Source: Paraburkholderia monticola | Lineage (GTDB): Bacteria; Pseudomonadota; Gammaproteobacteria; Burkholderiales; Burkholderiaceae | Assembly (NCBI RefSeq): GCF_001580545.1 | Contig: NZ_LRBG01000037.1 | Coordinates: 434,001 to 498,000, forward strand | DNA: 64,000 nt | Reading direction: 5' to 3' | Shown here: positions 9,230-17,993 of the stretch, piece by piece | Position numbering within the stretch: the first letter of the stretch is position 1 | Layout: the number at the start of each line of letters is the position of its first letter | The notes under the pieces: model-generated | What the model saw: the letters and a program-made list of their open reading frames with translations, nothing else | What the model was told of the DNA's origin: nothing | The model's database searches: none | Translations under genes and position numbers: made by a program

Positions 9230-11266
9230 ATGACGCGTGCCCTCTCATCATGGATGCCACGTTGTGTGGCACTTGCGCTGCTCGCCAGCGGTCTTCTGTC
9301 CGGTTGCGCAATGGTGACCGTCAGCACGCAAGGCCCCGAGCAATACATCGCGATGCGCCGTGGCGATATCCTGTCCACCGGCCGGCTGAGCGCCGCGACG
9401 CGCGACACGTTGCGCAGCGCGGCGCTCGACGAGAATAGCTGCCAACGCGATCCGCTCAATTGCATCAATACGGTCTCGACAGTCGGCACGATCAACACCG
9501 ACCGGCGATTGTCGAGCCTCGCCGAACTGTCGTTGCAGATGGCCATCACGCACACGCCGGCCAACGCCACCGATTGGACCGACGCGCAATTCGATCTGTG
9601 GCTCAGAACCGCACGATTCGCGTATGCATTCCTATTCCTCGGACAGCGCACCGCCGGCGAACGCGCATTCGAAGATCGTCAGACCCAGGTTCGCGACTAC
9701 TACAACTATGCGGTGCAGGAGCTGGCCCGCGCGCTGTTTCTGCGCGGCGCGCTCGCTACCGATGGCGGCAACGGCGAGCCCGGCACGCTGCACATCGCCG
9801 GGTGGTCCATTCATCTCGACCTGAGCCATGTTCGGCTGCCCGAGGGCGTACGCGAGCCGCGCGAAGTGATCCCGGCGTCGCGGTTGTCGTTCGCTGGGAT
9901 ACGTAGCATTTATCGGCGCGATGGTCTGGGCGCGGAACTGGTTGCAGTCATGAACGTGCCGCCGCCTGAAGAGGATGGCGATACGGGAGTGACCACCGGC
10001 GGCGATAGTGGCGCGGACTCAGCGCTCAAAGCCGGCGAGTCGCCGCCAGCCGCTGCGCGGCCGAGGCCCGCGACGCGCTTTTTCAGCGAGATGCCGTCGC
10101 CTAACGTCACCGCATTGATCTGGTTCAGCCAGGGCACGCTCGAACAGGTGCTGGACTCGCATGACGTCGTGCTGTCCGTCTACGATCCGTATCGCGAAGA
10201 GAGTGTCGAGCGACACGGCCAGACGGTGCCTCTTTCGGCCAACTTCAGCGCGGGCTATGGCATCTGGCTCGCGCGCTCGGGTTTCGCCGGGCAATCGTTG
10301 CGCACGCTGTTTGGGCGCTCGCGCGGCATCGATACGCCGCGCATCTATATGATGCAGCCGTTCGACCCCGGTCGACGGATCATTCTGATGCTGCACGGAC
10401 TCGCAAGCAGCCCTGAGGCATGGGTCAATGTCGCCAACGATATCCAGGGCGACGAAGTGCTTCGCCAGCATTTCCAGGTGTGGCAGGTTTATTACCCGAC
10501 CAACGTGCCGATCCTCGTCAACCTCGCGCGCATCCGACGCGCCACGCAACAGACGCTCGCCCATTTCGATCCCGAGGGCACAGCGCCGGCGTCGCATGGC
10601 ATGGTGCTGATCGGTCACAGCATGGGCGGCGTTATCGCTCGGCTGCTCGTGTCGACTTCCGGTGAAGAGCTCTGGACCACGTTCGAGAACAAGTATGTGC
10701 CTGAAGGCACCGATATCGATCGCGAGGACGAGCGGCTCAACCGGCTACTGAACTTCACGCCGATGCCGCAAGTCGAGCGCGCCATCTTTATCGCGGCGCC
10801 GCATCGGGGCACGCCGTTCGCGAGCAACCGGCTGTCACGCTGGGCAGCCAACCTCGTGCGTCTGCCGCTCGCGCTGCTCAACGAGTTCGAGGAAGTGATG
10901 AAGACGGCGACGAACATCGAGCCGCAGGGCCAAACTTTCCACGTGCCGAACAGCATCGAGCAGCTACGGGAAACCGATCCGCTGATCCGCGCGACATCGA
11001 AGTTGCCGATCAGCCCGCAGGTGTGCTTCCACTCGATCATCGCGCGACGCCGTGAAAATGGGCCGCTCGAAGATTCCAACGATGGCGTCGTGCCTTATCG
11101 CAGCGCGCATCTCGCGGGCGCGCTGTCGGAGAAGGTGATCGTGGCTGGACACAGCGTGCAGGAAACACCGCAGGCGATCCTCGAGATCCGACGGATTCTG
11201 CATGAAGATATCGCGCAGCTCGCTGAGCCCGGGGAGGTTTGCGGGGAGGCGGAGTTGGCGAAGTGA
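9230..11266 (+). CDS. Large lipoprotein with C-terminal alpha/beta hydrolase (lipase/esterase-like) domain
   Basis: A 678-residue protein. The signal peptide ends in lipobox LLSGC (Cys26). About 350 residues of unassigned sequence follow, then an alpha/beta hydrolase domain: oxyanion region ILMLHGLASSPEAW, nucleophile elbow GHSMGG (Ser464), FIAAPHRGTPFA, and DGVVPYRSAHL followed by GHSVQE, which carry a likely acid and His. This order resembles PGAP1-like/triacylglycerol lipase-type hydrolases. The N-terminal part (with DENSCQRDPLNC) is of unknown function. The ATG at 9230 is chosen because it gives the signal peptide; the frame is open to 9119, and an ATG at 9254 is possible. Probably membrane-anchored in the periplasm. 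Confidence 0.85.
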   Translation: MTRALSSWMPRCVALALLASGLLSGCAMVTVSTQGPEQYIAMRRGDILSTGRLSAATRDTLRSAALDENSCQRDPLNCINTVSTVGTINTDRRLSSLAELSLQMAITHTPANATDWTDAQFDLWLRTARFAYAFLFLGQRTAGERAFEDRQTQVRDYYNYAVQELARALFLRGALATDGGNGEPGTLHIAGWSIHLDLSHVRLPEGVREPREVIPASRLSFAGIRSIYRRDGLGAELVAVMNVPPPEEDGDTGVTTGGDSGADSALKAGESPPAAARPRPATRFFSEMPSPNVTALIWFSQGTLEQVLDSHDVVLSVYDPYREESVERHGQTVPLSANFSAGYGIWLARSGFAGQSLRTLFGRSRGIDTPRIYMMQPFDPGRRIILMLHGLASSPEAWVNVANDIQGDEVLRQHFQVWQVYYPTNVPILVNLARIRRATQQTLAHFDPEGTAPASHGMVLIGHSMGGVIARLLVSTSGEELWTTFENKYVPEGTDIDREDERLNRLLNFTPMPQVERAIFIAAPHRGTPFASNRLSRWAANLVRLPLALLNEFEEVMKTATNIEPQGQTFHVPNSIEQLRETDPLIRATSKLPISPQVCFHSIIARRRENGPLEDSNDGVVPYRSAHLAGALSEKVIVAGHSVQETPQAILEIRRILHEDIAQLAEPGEVCGEAELAK

Positions 11267-13195
11267 TGGCTGGTTGGGCGGGGGTCTGGTGGGATGGGGC
11301 GGGCATGCGGTTAAAAGGCTGGAAGGATCCCCGGTGAGCGGAAAAATTGTTCTCTACAAATTACGTAGTAAATGCTACGGGCCGGGGGAGATGCGGCGAA
11401 CTATTCCTGCTTCGCGTCCCGTGTCGTTGGGGTGGCGTGTCGTCCGGCACTAATTTGACTAATTCTCGTGAAACATAGGACGGTCAGGACGAGAAACGGC
11501 TTTAAAAACAATCGGTTGCGATATAACAAAGACGTTTTGATATGTTTCACGGCGTGGTAATTGGCGAGATCAGCCGAGGAATCAGGTGTTTGCGCTCGTA
11601 TTGGCTAATACCCGCTCGTTTTTCGAAATTTAGTTCGTGACGCGCTATAATTTGTTCTGTCCCCCGATATTATTCGGCTGTAGAGATGAGTCAGCTACGT
11701 TTGCTGACGTTTCGATTGGGGTCGATTGCGGTGGTTTGTGACGGAGCGCGTTGTGGGTCAAGCGGGTTCGCACTCGTCTCTCTGGTCCTGTCACCGAGCC
11801 AACTCAAAGGCGGTATTTTGTAGGCTGGGTGATTCGCGGGCCCCTTCTCCTTTTGCCTGGTGACGACCACGCGACGGATTATGTGCCGATGCCCAGAGCG
11901 CTTTGTTCATGGTCTGCCGCTAGACGAGCAAAGAGGAGCGGGCAGAGATGGATCCGGACTCGGGTGGATACCCAGTAGGGAGGACTGGCCACACCATCTT
12001 TTCGACGATCGGCCCCGAGCCCATTACTCAAGAGCGCCCAAAGAGATGACCGGTAACTTCGTAGTGCATTGTTCTATCCAGTGCGGTCCGGGCATCGATC
12101 CGGTCGGCAACGAGCGACGTAGCGTGGCGATAAGGAAACGGACATACCTGCGCAACAACCGCCAGTCGGCAGGATGTGTCTACTCACAGGCGACGCCATT
12201 AAAGCGGATCAACGCCGATACAGCCAAACGAGCATCACCCATCATGAATCCAAGATCGGTTGTGTGCTCGTCGGAGGGGTGGTGAATCAGCGACCAGCGG
12301 GGACTGGGAGCAAGGCGGCGCTGCTCGGAATCAACAGCGAGCCTGCTCGCGAAAGGCCTGTCCTGCTTCTACAGACGGGCCATACGGATACAAGGCTGAG
12401 CATCCCTTAGCGCGTTTCGATCGACAACGTCACTAGCGCGCAGTGGTCTCTGAACCAATCAAATTCACTGTGCCGCGCAAAGAAACGAGCGGACGGGCGC
12501 CCGTCGATTGGGATCTAAATGCAAGTCCAACTGAGCCGACTCCCAATCAAGTGAATGCCGGCAATGACCCTGCGCGTTCCGTTGCCCCAAGCAGTTCTCC
12601 GCGAATGATCGCCGGTGCGATGTTGGGGCGAGTTGTTTCAAGGCGGTAGCGACCGAACGCGCCGTCATCGACGCAGCGCGTATCGGAAAATCACGGCAAG
12701 GTTCGGCTCGCAATTTGACCGGTGTGCATGCCCTTGCGTCGAGTCTGGTTCTTGATTTGCGCGCCGATGGGGAGAACGGCGAACCTTCCCATCGATGAAT
12801 GGGTGCGGCATCGACGCCGCGGAAACGCGTCGACTGAACTTCGGGGCAGTGGACGACAGGGAGAATCTGCTGGAAAGGCTTTTTGTTTTAAAGGCGAGAC
12901 GGGTTCGCCTTTCCATCCCGCCAGTCATGAATGATGGCAAGAAGACGTCGCTCGCGATTGCCTTTGCGATAATGTCGTCATTGCATCGCCACACGGCGGC
13001 AGATGAGCCAACTTCGGCAGATCCGGTCCGGACGACCACTTCGCCCATTTCAACAGGCTTATCCGCTGCGCGGTCCTGCGAGTTCGATTCGCGATTGCGC
13101 CTAAGCGGAAATCGGTCACAAAACGCCAAACAAATACGGGACGTTGGTCCGCCCCGCCGCGACGCTCGGCCGCCAACATCGACCTGAGTCGCCAG
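11267..13195. other. Long gene-free region beside the partition locus
   Basis: About 1.9 kb with only short, overlapping open frames on both strands, none with a recognisable domain or good ribosome binding site. The part from about 11340 to 11660 is more A/T-rich than its surroundings and includes a TATAAT at 11646-11651. A small GTCAGC/GCTGAC hairpin lies at 11690-11708. No complete mobile element, terminal inverted repeats or tRNA were found. It may be decayed sequence or a structural part of the centromere region. Confidence 0.5.
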
Positions 13196-13253
13196 GAGTG
13201 TCTAGAGTCTAGACACTCTCTAAGTACCATTGAGTGTCTAGACTCTAGACACT
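13196..13253. promoter_or_regulatory. Twin parS-like palindromes
   Basis: Two nearly perfect palindromes, AGTGTCTAGA-N-TCTAGACACT, are centred at 13207 (N = G) and 13243 (N = C), 36 bp apart. The first extends to 23 bp with flanking G/C. They lie just beyond the parAB terminator, where centromere-like ParB sites commonly occur. The motif differs from the TGTTTCACGTGAAACA type of primary chromosomes, as expected for a replicon-specific ParB. The sequence is certain; the parS role is inferred from position. Confidence 0.65.
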
Positions 13254-13284
13254 TCTCTCCTCCCCACTGTCTTGCCTGACCAAT

Positions 13285-13309
13285 AAAAAAGCCCGCACTA
13301 AGCGGGCTT
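13285..13309 (-). terminator. Rho-independent terminator of parAB
   Basis: Read on the minus strand, AAGCCCGC, a 5-base loop and GCGGGCTT form an 8-bp GC-rich stem followed by six T residues, 26 bases past the parB stop codon. Confidence 0.88.
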
Positions 13310-13334
13310 CTCTACACTGCAAATCAATCAGCAA

Positions 13335-14309
13335 TCAGTTCGTCTTCGGCTGCGACTGGAACATCTGTCCTATCAGCTGTCGTATCTGAATCTCTTGCGC
13401 CTCGGTAATCACCCCGGTCTTGATCTTGATCGTGAAGTTGCTGATGTCCTTCGTGATGCTCCCTGCGTGTTCGCGTCCCGCGAAAAACTTTTCGATGCTA
13501 CGGCCGCTGGTCCCATTCGACGTCGTCTGCCGCGTCGCCAGCGCAGTAATCGCTGCGGCGACCTTGCCCTGATCCATCTCCCCTCTGACCAGCAGCGGCC
13601 AGATTTCGCGAGAAGCCTTAACGCCATCCTCGCCATGCTTTTTGATAGCCGCCGCAATCGCTTGCGCCGCGGTCCCGCCAAGCAGTCGCGGCTGGATATC
13701 GAGATCCTTTTTGATGAAGTCCGGCAGATTATCGAACGATAAAAACTGGTACAGGCCCGCCCGCGACAAACCCATCGCTTCCGCCAGCCGCTTGCGATTC
13801 GGGAATTCCGTCTCCGATCGACGAATCGCTACACCAATCTCGTAGTCCGCAAGGTCGTCGCGGCTGATGTTTTCGACCATCGCCAGGACCGCCATGTCCG
13901 AATCGGAACAGTCCGCGACCACGGCCTTGATCGTGTCGAGTCCCACCATCTTGTGCGCACGCCAGCGCCGCTCACCCGCGACGATCTGATAGTCGTCCGC
14001 TACACGACGGACCACGATCGGCTGCATCAATCCAACTTCCCGGATCGACTCGGCGAGCTCCGCCAGCTTGGCTTCATTGAATACACGACGCGGCTGCCAC
14101 GGGTTCGGCAGAATACCCTCGACGGCCAGTTGCGACGCGACGCCAGTCGATTCCAATTCCTGCACGCGAAGTTGCGCAACGGCCAGCGCACCGGCGAGGC
14201 CCGGTGCCGTTTGCGTGCGGTTGCTGCGCTTCACCTCGTCTTCGTTGATCGACGAAGTTTTGCGAATGCCGGACGTCTTGGCCAGCAACTGTTCTCGCAT
14301 ATTGCTCAT
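13335..14309 (-). CDS. parB: Partition protein ParB
   Basis: A 324-residue ParB/Spo0J family protein. The N-terminal ParB/sulfiredoxin-like domain starts near residue 64 (ILPNPWQPRRVF) and carries the CTP-binding motifs GERRWRA (112-118) and ENISRDDL (146-153). The central helix-turn-helix (RKRLAEAMGLSRAGLYQFLSF, about 172-192) binds the centromere, and the C-terminus should dimerise. The start at 14309 is set by GGAGGAACG upstream and a 4-base overlap with the parA stop, although the frame stays open to 14351. Together with ParA it segregates the replicon; candidate parS sites lie downstream. Confidence 0.95.
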   Translation of the reverse strand: MSNMREQLLAKTSGIRKTSSINEDEVKRSNRTQTAPGLAGALAVAQLRVQELESTGVASQLAVEGILPNPWQPRRVFNEAKLAELAESIREVGLMQPIVVRRVADDYQIVAGERRWRAHKMVGLDTIKAVVADCSDSDMAVLAMVENISRDDLADYEIGVAIRRSETEFPNRKRLAEAMGLSRAGLYQFLSFDNLPDFIKKDLDIQPRLLGGTAAQAIAAAIKKHGEDGVKASREIWPLLVRGEMDQGKVAAAITALATRQTTSNGTSGRSIEKFFAGREHAGSITKDISNFTIKIKTGVITEAQEIQIRQLIGQMFQSQPKTN

Positions 14310-15517
14310 TGCGCGTTCCTCCATTTTTCCGAATAGATCTCGTCGATCCAACGACAGTAGTCGACGAGAGGCTGCCGCACGCGTTGCAGCGACTTAGCCG
14401 CGCTATGGTTGCTGCTAATGTCGAAGACAGTCGAGAAAGCTAACGCCCCCGTGCTCATCACCGAACTCGCCGGGACCTCGATCGAATGCAGCCAGTTTTC
14501 GTACGCGCTTTGCGCCCAAGCGCGCACGATCGGCGCCGACGAGTTCCGCCCATAATCGACTCGCGACAGCACGAGCGACACGAAGTCGTATTTCTTGTCC
14601 TTCTCGAATTTGATGAAGCTTTTGGACACGTCTGAAAAGAGTCGCCAGAACGACAGCGAACTAATGAAGTCCAGGTTTTCCGGCACCATCGGCATCACCA
14701 TGGAATCCGCGGCCATCAGCGCGTTCAGATTGAGATACGACAGCGAAGGCGAGGTATCCATCAGGATGTAGTCGTACTTCTTGCGCAGCGGCTCGAGCCC
14801 CTGACGAAGCACGGTCCAGAAGCGGAAACCCGGTCGCATCTTCTGCATGGCTGGCAGATGGAATTCTGCGCCGATCAGTTCCGTGTGCGCGGGGATCACA
14901 TCGATGCCATCCCAGTACGTCGACTGGACCCGTCCCTCCAGGCCGCCTTCGATATCCTGGTCATAGACATACGGCAACACCGTATCTTCCGGCGATACGT
15001 CTTTTTCCGCGTACAGTCCGCATAGTTCCGAAAGCGAAGCCTGCGGATCGAGATCGACCACCAGCACCTTGCGGCCACGCAGCGACAACCCCTGAGCGAG
15101 GCACATGGTCGTCGTCGTCTTGGCGGAGCCGCCTTTGAGCTGGGCGGTGATGATGATCTTCCCGTCAGGTTCCTTCAGGCGCGTGACCAGCGGAGTCTGG
15201 TAGATGTCGGAAATCTTTTGCACCCAGATTCGCGCTTCTTCGAGCGTAAAGGTCCGGGTTCGACCCGTACCAGCCGCCGTGCCCGAAGGCAGATCTCCAT
15301 CGCCTTTTGTTGCGAGGTATTGAACCTGCGAGTGAGAGATGTTGCACATCTCGGCAATCTCGCCGGTCTTGAAAACGGGAGCCGTTTTTCGAGGACGCGG
15401 AGCCAGAATCGTGTCACGAAGCTCATTAGTAAAAATGGTGACTTTTTCTGCGAACTCGCTGATCTGCTCAAAGTGAACGGTTCGGTCTACGGCAGGAAGT
15501 TGGCTCGTTCTGACCAT
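14306..15517 (-). CDS. parA: Partition ATPase ParA with N-terminal DNA-binding domain
   Basis: A 403-residue ParA. The N-terminal part has a MerR-like helix-turn-helix (TGEIAEMCNISHSQVQYLATKG, from about residue 51), followed by the ATPase with deviant Walker A KGGSAKTT (128-135), the Walker A' segment VLVVDLDPQAS and Walker B YILMDTSPSL. The extra N-terminal domain is typical of type Ia plasmid/secondary-chromosome ParA proteins, which also repress their own operon. The palindrome at 15517-15554, overlapping the ATG, is the obvious operator. Transcribed divergently from repA with parB translationally coupled downstream. Confidence 0.95.
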   Translation of the reverse strand: MVRTSQLPAVDRTVHFEQISEFAEKVTIFTNELRDTILAPRPRKTAPVFKTGEIAEMCNISHSQVQYLATKGDGDLPSGTAAGTGRTRTFTLEEARIWVQKISDIYQTPLVTRLKEPDGKIIITAQLKGGSAKTTTTMCLAQGLSLRGRKVLVVDLDPQASLSELCGLYAEKDVSPEDTVLPYVYDQDIEGGLEGRVQSTYWDGIDVIPAHTELIGAEFHLPAMQKMRPGFRFWTVLRQGLEPLRKKYDYILMDTSPSLSYLNLNALMAADSMVMPMVPENLDFISSLSFWRLFSDVSKSFIKFEKDKKYDFVSLVLSRVDYGRNSSAPIVRAWAQSAYENWLHSIEVPASSVMSTGALAFSTVFDISSNHSAAKSLQRVRQPLVDYCRWIDEIYSEKWRNAQ

Positions 15518-15554
15518 TCTGAGGTTTTTCCATAAAATTCCGGAAACCTCAGAA
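15517..15554. promoter_or_regulatory. parA operator palindrome
   Basis: TTCTGAGGTTT (15517-15527) and AAACCTCAGAA (15544-15554) form a perfect 11-bp inverted repeat overlapping the parA start codon. Because this ParA has its own DNA-binding domain, autorepression here is the simplest reading. Confidence 0.65.
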
Positions 15555-15619
15555 TACAGGAAATACTCGAAAATAGCTTTTTAAATTATTGTTTTTATGT
15601 GGATTTTCTGCAAATTTCT

Positions 15620-15652
15620 GCGTTTCCGTATCGTTTCGACCGACGGAAACGC
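15620..15652. repeat. 10-bp inverted repeat in the origin, parA side
   Basis: GCGTTTCCGT (15620-15629) and ACGGAAACGC (15643-15652) form a perfect inverted repeat of 10 bp with a 13-base spacer, upstream of parA and outside the iterons. It could bind ParA, Rep or a host factor; nothing in the sequence decides. Confidence 0.5.
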
Positions 15653-15694
15653 ACCGGAAACTGAATGAGCCTTGCCTACATCAAATACGCGAAG

Positions 15695-16060
15695 GCACAA
15701 ATGACCTCACCTTGACCCCGATCACGCCACCAAAACCTCTGTGCATGCTTAAAATCCAGGCACGTGGTGAGGTCATTTGTGCATTTTCTCATTTTCCTCG
15801 CCTCCCACCAGCGGCCAACAGCACAATCAACCTCACCATCCTCCAGTTCCAGTGGCTCAAATCAGCCCGGTCAGGCATCTAACAAGGCCAGCGCACAATC
15901 AACCTCACCTATAAACCGCGAAATGAATCTACAAAGGCGGTATCAACCTTGCCGCTCGACCAGCATCAACGGCGTCAATCACACGGGAAGCACAACCAAC
16001 CTCACCATTGTCCGAACACAGACTTTTGCTCGCGCGTTCAGTCGCACAATCAACCTCACC
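15695..16060 (-). repeat. Left iteron array
   Basis: 17-bp units with consensus GCACAATCAACCTCACC start at 15695, 15821, 15893, 15990 and 16044. The 15695 copy (GCACAAATGACCTCACC) has an exact reverse complement at 15766-15782 (GGTGAGGTCATTTGTGC), making a 17-bp perfect inverted pair. The remaining units all point away from repA and are nearly identical. Likely binding sites of the RepA initiator. Confidence 0.85.
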
Positions 16061-16191
16061 ATGTTGCGCCGCGCCAATTCTCTCTGAATATCTATACGCC
16101 CGGGTTAGTAGGTTTTTTTAAACCGAGAACAAACCGACAAACCTACGTGCAGACAGGATATTCAATTCAATCAACCATTTAAGGCTCAAAA

Positions 16192-16508
16192 GGTGAGGTA
16201 GGTTGTGTCGAAGGTGAGGTTCAGTGTGTTCAGAGGTGCGGTTGGTTGTGCAGCAAGGTGAGACCTATTCCTCAGCAAGGTGCGGTTCTCTGTGCCTGAC
16301 CGCGTTCGGAATCACAAAGGTGAGGTGTGTTGTGCGAGATGCCGGAAACAGGCTCGAAAGGGCCGTCACATAAGGCGCAGCTGCCCGAGGCCTTCGGTTA
16401 AAGGTGAGGTTCTTTGTGTACATGGTGAGGTTCTGTGTGCGAAATCGCAGAATGGAAGCCGAATTGGCCCCTCCGCAGCGGTCGGTTTGATGGTGAGGTT
16501 CTGTGTGT
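16192..16508 (+). repeat. Right iteron array next to repA
   Basis: Eight units of about 17 bp matching GGTGAGGTTNNNTGTGC start at 16192, 16213, 16235, 16279, 16319, 16403, 16424 and 16492, with a partial copy at 16257. They are more diverged than the left array (two have GGTGCGG), and several are spaced about 21-22 bp, two helical turns. The last lies 47 bases before the repA start, so RepA binding there could also autorepress repA. Confidence 0.85.
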
Positions 16509-16555
16509 TGACAGCTCACCACCGCGTGCTTACAGTCCCGTGAGCGAAAAAATGG

Positions 16556-17968
16556 GTGAAGACAATGGCTGCGGAGCATTCGGAAGAGGGCAAGTCGAAA
16601 GCGACGTCACGTCAGATGGCGCTCGCGTTGTTCGAAGACATGTTCGATCAGGGATTGCGCATCAATGAGGCCAATCGTGAGATCGGTTATCAGCGGAACG
16701 ACTTCTTCACCGAAATCGTCAACATGGGGCTGCCGGCGCGACGCTTTCTCGATGCCGCCTACTTCATCGTCGCGCAGGAACCCGAGCAGCGCGACCAGTA
16801 CGATGTCGAGCTCAACTACTTCAAGTGGCTGATGCGTTACGACAGCCGCAACCTGAAGCACCTGCGCACGATCGCCGACGAAGCGCAGAACGCCAAAGTC
16901 CGCGTCACGAATACGCCGGCAGACCGGGATCCCAACGAAGACGATCTATGGGTGCAGGTCCAGTTGATCGGCATGGTCGGTTTTCATCGTGGACGCATGC
17001 GTTTCGACGTTCATCCGCGGCTCGTGCCGCACATTCGCGACCCGCAGAAATCGCACTGGCTGAGTCTGCGCATTTCCACCGCGTTCACGCGTAGTCTCGC
17101 GCGTGCGATCTACGACAAGGTTTTGCCCAATGTCCCGGCGGGCCGCACGGACTGGATCCAGCTCGAGGAAATGCGAAACTGGCCCGGCAAAATGGGCGCG
17201 AACGCCGCCATCTTCAAGTACTTCAAGCGCGATTGGCTCGAGCCAGCCGTGCGCGAGATCAACGAGGTATCGGACGTCGAGATGTCGTACGAGACGCGGA
17301 CCGCGTCGACGACGTCGAAAAAAATCGATCGCATCCGTTTTCTGCTCAAACGTAAGGACACCGCCGACGCAGTGCTGGCGAGCCTCGCGGATGCCAGCCA
17401 TCTGTACAAGATTCTCACTGACGAATTCGGTCTATCGACCAAGCAGTTCAGCGAGATTTCGGAGAACCGCGATCTCTGGACCGACGAGCGCATCCAGCAG
17501 GCCGTCGAATACACCCGCTTCAGGATCAAGCGCGGCCAGGTCAAGAAGAGCCCCGCGGGCTATCTGATGCGCGCGCTGCGCGACAACTGGAAGATCTCCG
17601 ACGCCGAGCGCACGATGGTCGACGTCCAGGCCAAACTGATCGCCGACGAAGTGCAGGAACAGGCGGTCAAGACCGAAACGCGCAACACGGTGGCGCACAG
17701 CATCGCCACCCGCGAAGAAGAAGTGCGCGCGCGCATGAACGAGGATTCGCGCAAGGGTCGCGACCATTTCAACGCCGCCGATGCGAAGACGCGCAAGGAC
17801 CTGATGCATGCGTGGACCACGTCGCGCGAAGGCAAGCTGATGCTGCGTCGGATGAAGCTCGAACCGTCGACGGTCACCGAAGAGGCGATCTTCGCGAATA
17901 CCGAGCTCGTCTGGTATCTGGGGCAGTTCGTGTTCGGCCGGATGAATGCGGCCCGTGCGTCGGCATGA
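16556..17968 (+). CDS. repA: Replication initiator protein RepA of a secondary chromosome/megaplasmid
   Basis: A 470-residue initiator. Beginning with an adapted ALFEDMFDQGLRINEANREIGYQRNDFF, it resembles the replication initiators of Burkholderia-group second replicons. The middle (LIGMVGFHRGRMRFDVHPRLVPHI, then WLSLRISTAFTRSLARAIYDKVL) fits paired winged-helix DNA-binding domains of the Rep family, and the rest is mostly helical and charged. The start is uncertain between GTG at 16556 and ATG at 16565; neither has a strong ribosome binding site. Divergent from parAB with the iteron-rich origin between them. It should bind the iterons and open the origin. Confidence 0.9.
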   Translation: MKTMAAEHSEEGKSKATSRQMALALFEDMFDQGLRINEANREIGYQRNDFFTEIVNMGLPARRFLDAAYFIVAQEPEQRDQYDVELNYFKWLMRYDSRNLKHLRTIADEAQNAKVRVTNTPADRDPNEDDLWVQVQLIGMVGFHRGRMRFDVHPRLVPHIRDPQKSHWLSLRISTAFTRSLARAIYDKVLPNVPAGRTDWIQLEEMRNWPGKMGANAAIFKYFKRDWLEPAVREINEVSDVEMSYETRTASTTSKKIDRIRFLLKRKDTADAVLASLADASHLYKILTDEFGLSTKQFSEISENRDLWTDERIQQAVEYTRFRIKRGQVKKSPAGYLMRALRDNWKISDAERTMVDVQAKLIADEVQEQAVKTETRNTVAHSIATREEEVRARMNEDSRKGRDHFNAADAKTRKDLMHAWTTSREGKLMLRRMKLEPSTVTEEAIFANTELVWYLGQFVFGRMNAARASA

Positions 17969-17993
17969 CGTGAACCGGAAATCGGCCCAACGC

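Larger units (their letters stand above)
15518..16555. other. Replication origin region of the secondary replicon
   Basis: The 1,038-bp gap between divergent parA and repA contains 14 iterons: an inverted pair plus four more minus-oriented copies on the left (15695-16060), and eight plus-oriented copies on the right (16192-16508). Between the arrays is an A/T-rich segment (about 16080-16190) with TTTTTTTAAA and an 8-bp inverted repeat (GTAGGTTT 16108-16115, AAACCTAC 16139-16146), a good candidate unwinding element. I found no convincing DnaA box; TGTGGATTT at 15598 is only a weak match. Confidence 0.8.

Noticed and set aside
8551..9651. 366-codon minus-strand open frame before the lipoprotein hydrolase
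   Set aside because: It overlaps the signal peptide and first 115 codons of a well-supported gene, has no recognisable domain and reads as low-complexity GC-rich shadow.
11468..11549. CGTGAAACA and TGTTTCACG, halves of the primary-chromosome parS
   Set aside because: Two separate 9-base half matches 70 bp apart do not make a site; chance is likely.
12665..13187. Overlapping frames of 154 (minus) and 130 (plus) codons beside the parS-like site
   Set aside because: Neither has a known domain, ribosome binding site or coding-like third-position bias.
15596..15608. Possible DnaA box (TGTGGATTT)
   Set aside because: Two mismatches to the consensus and no second copy nearby.
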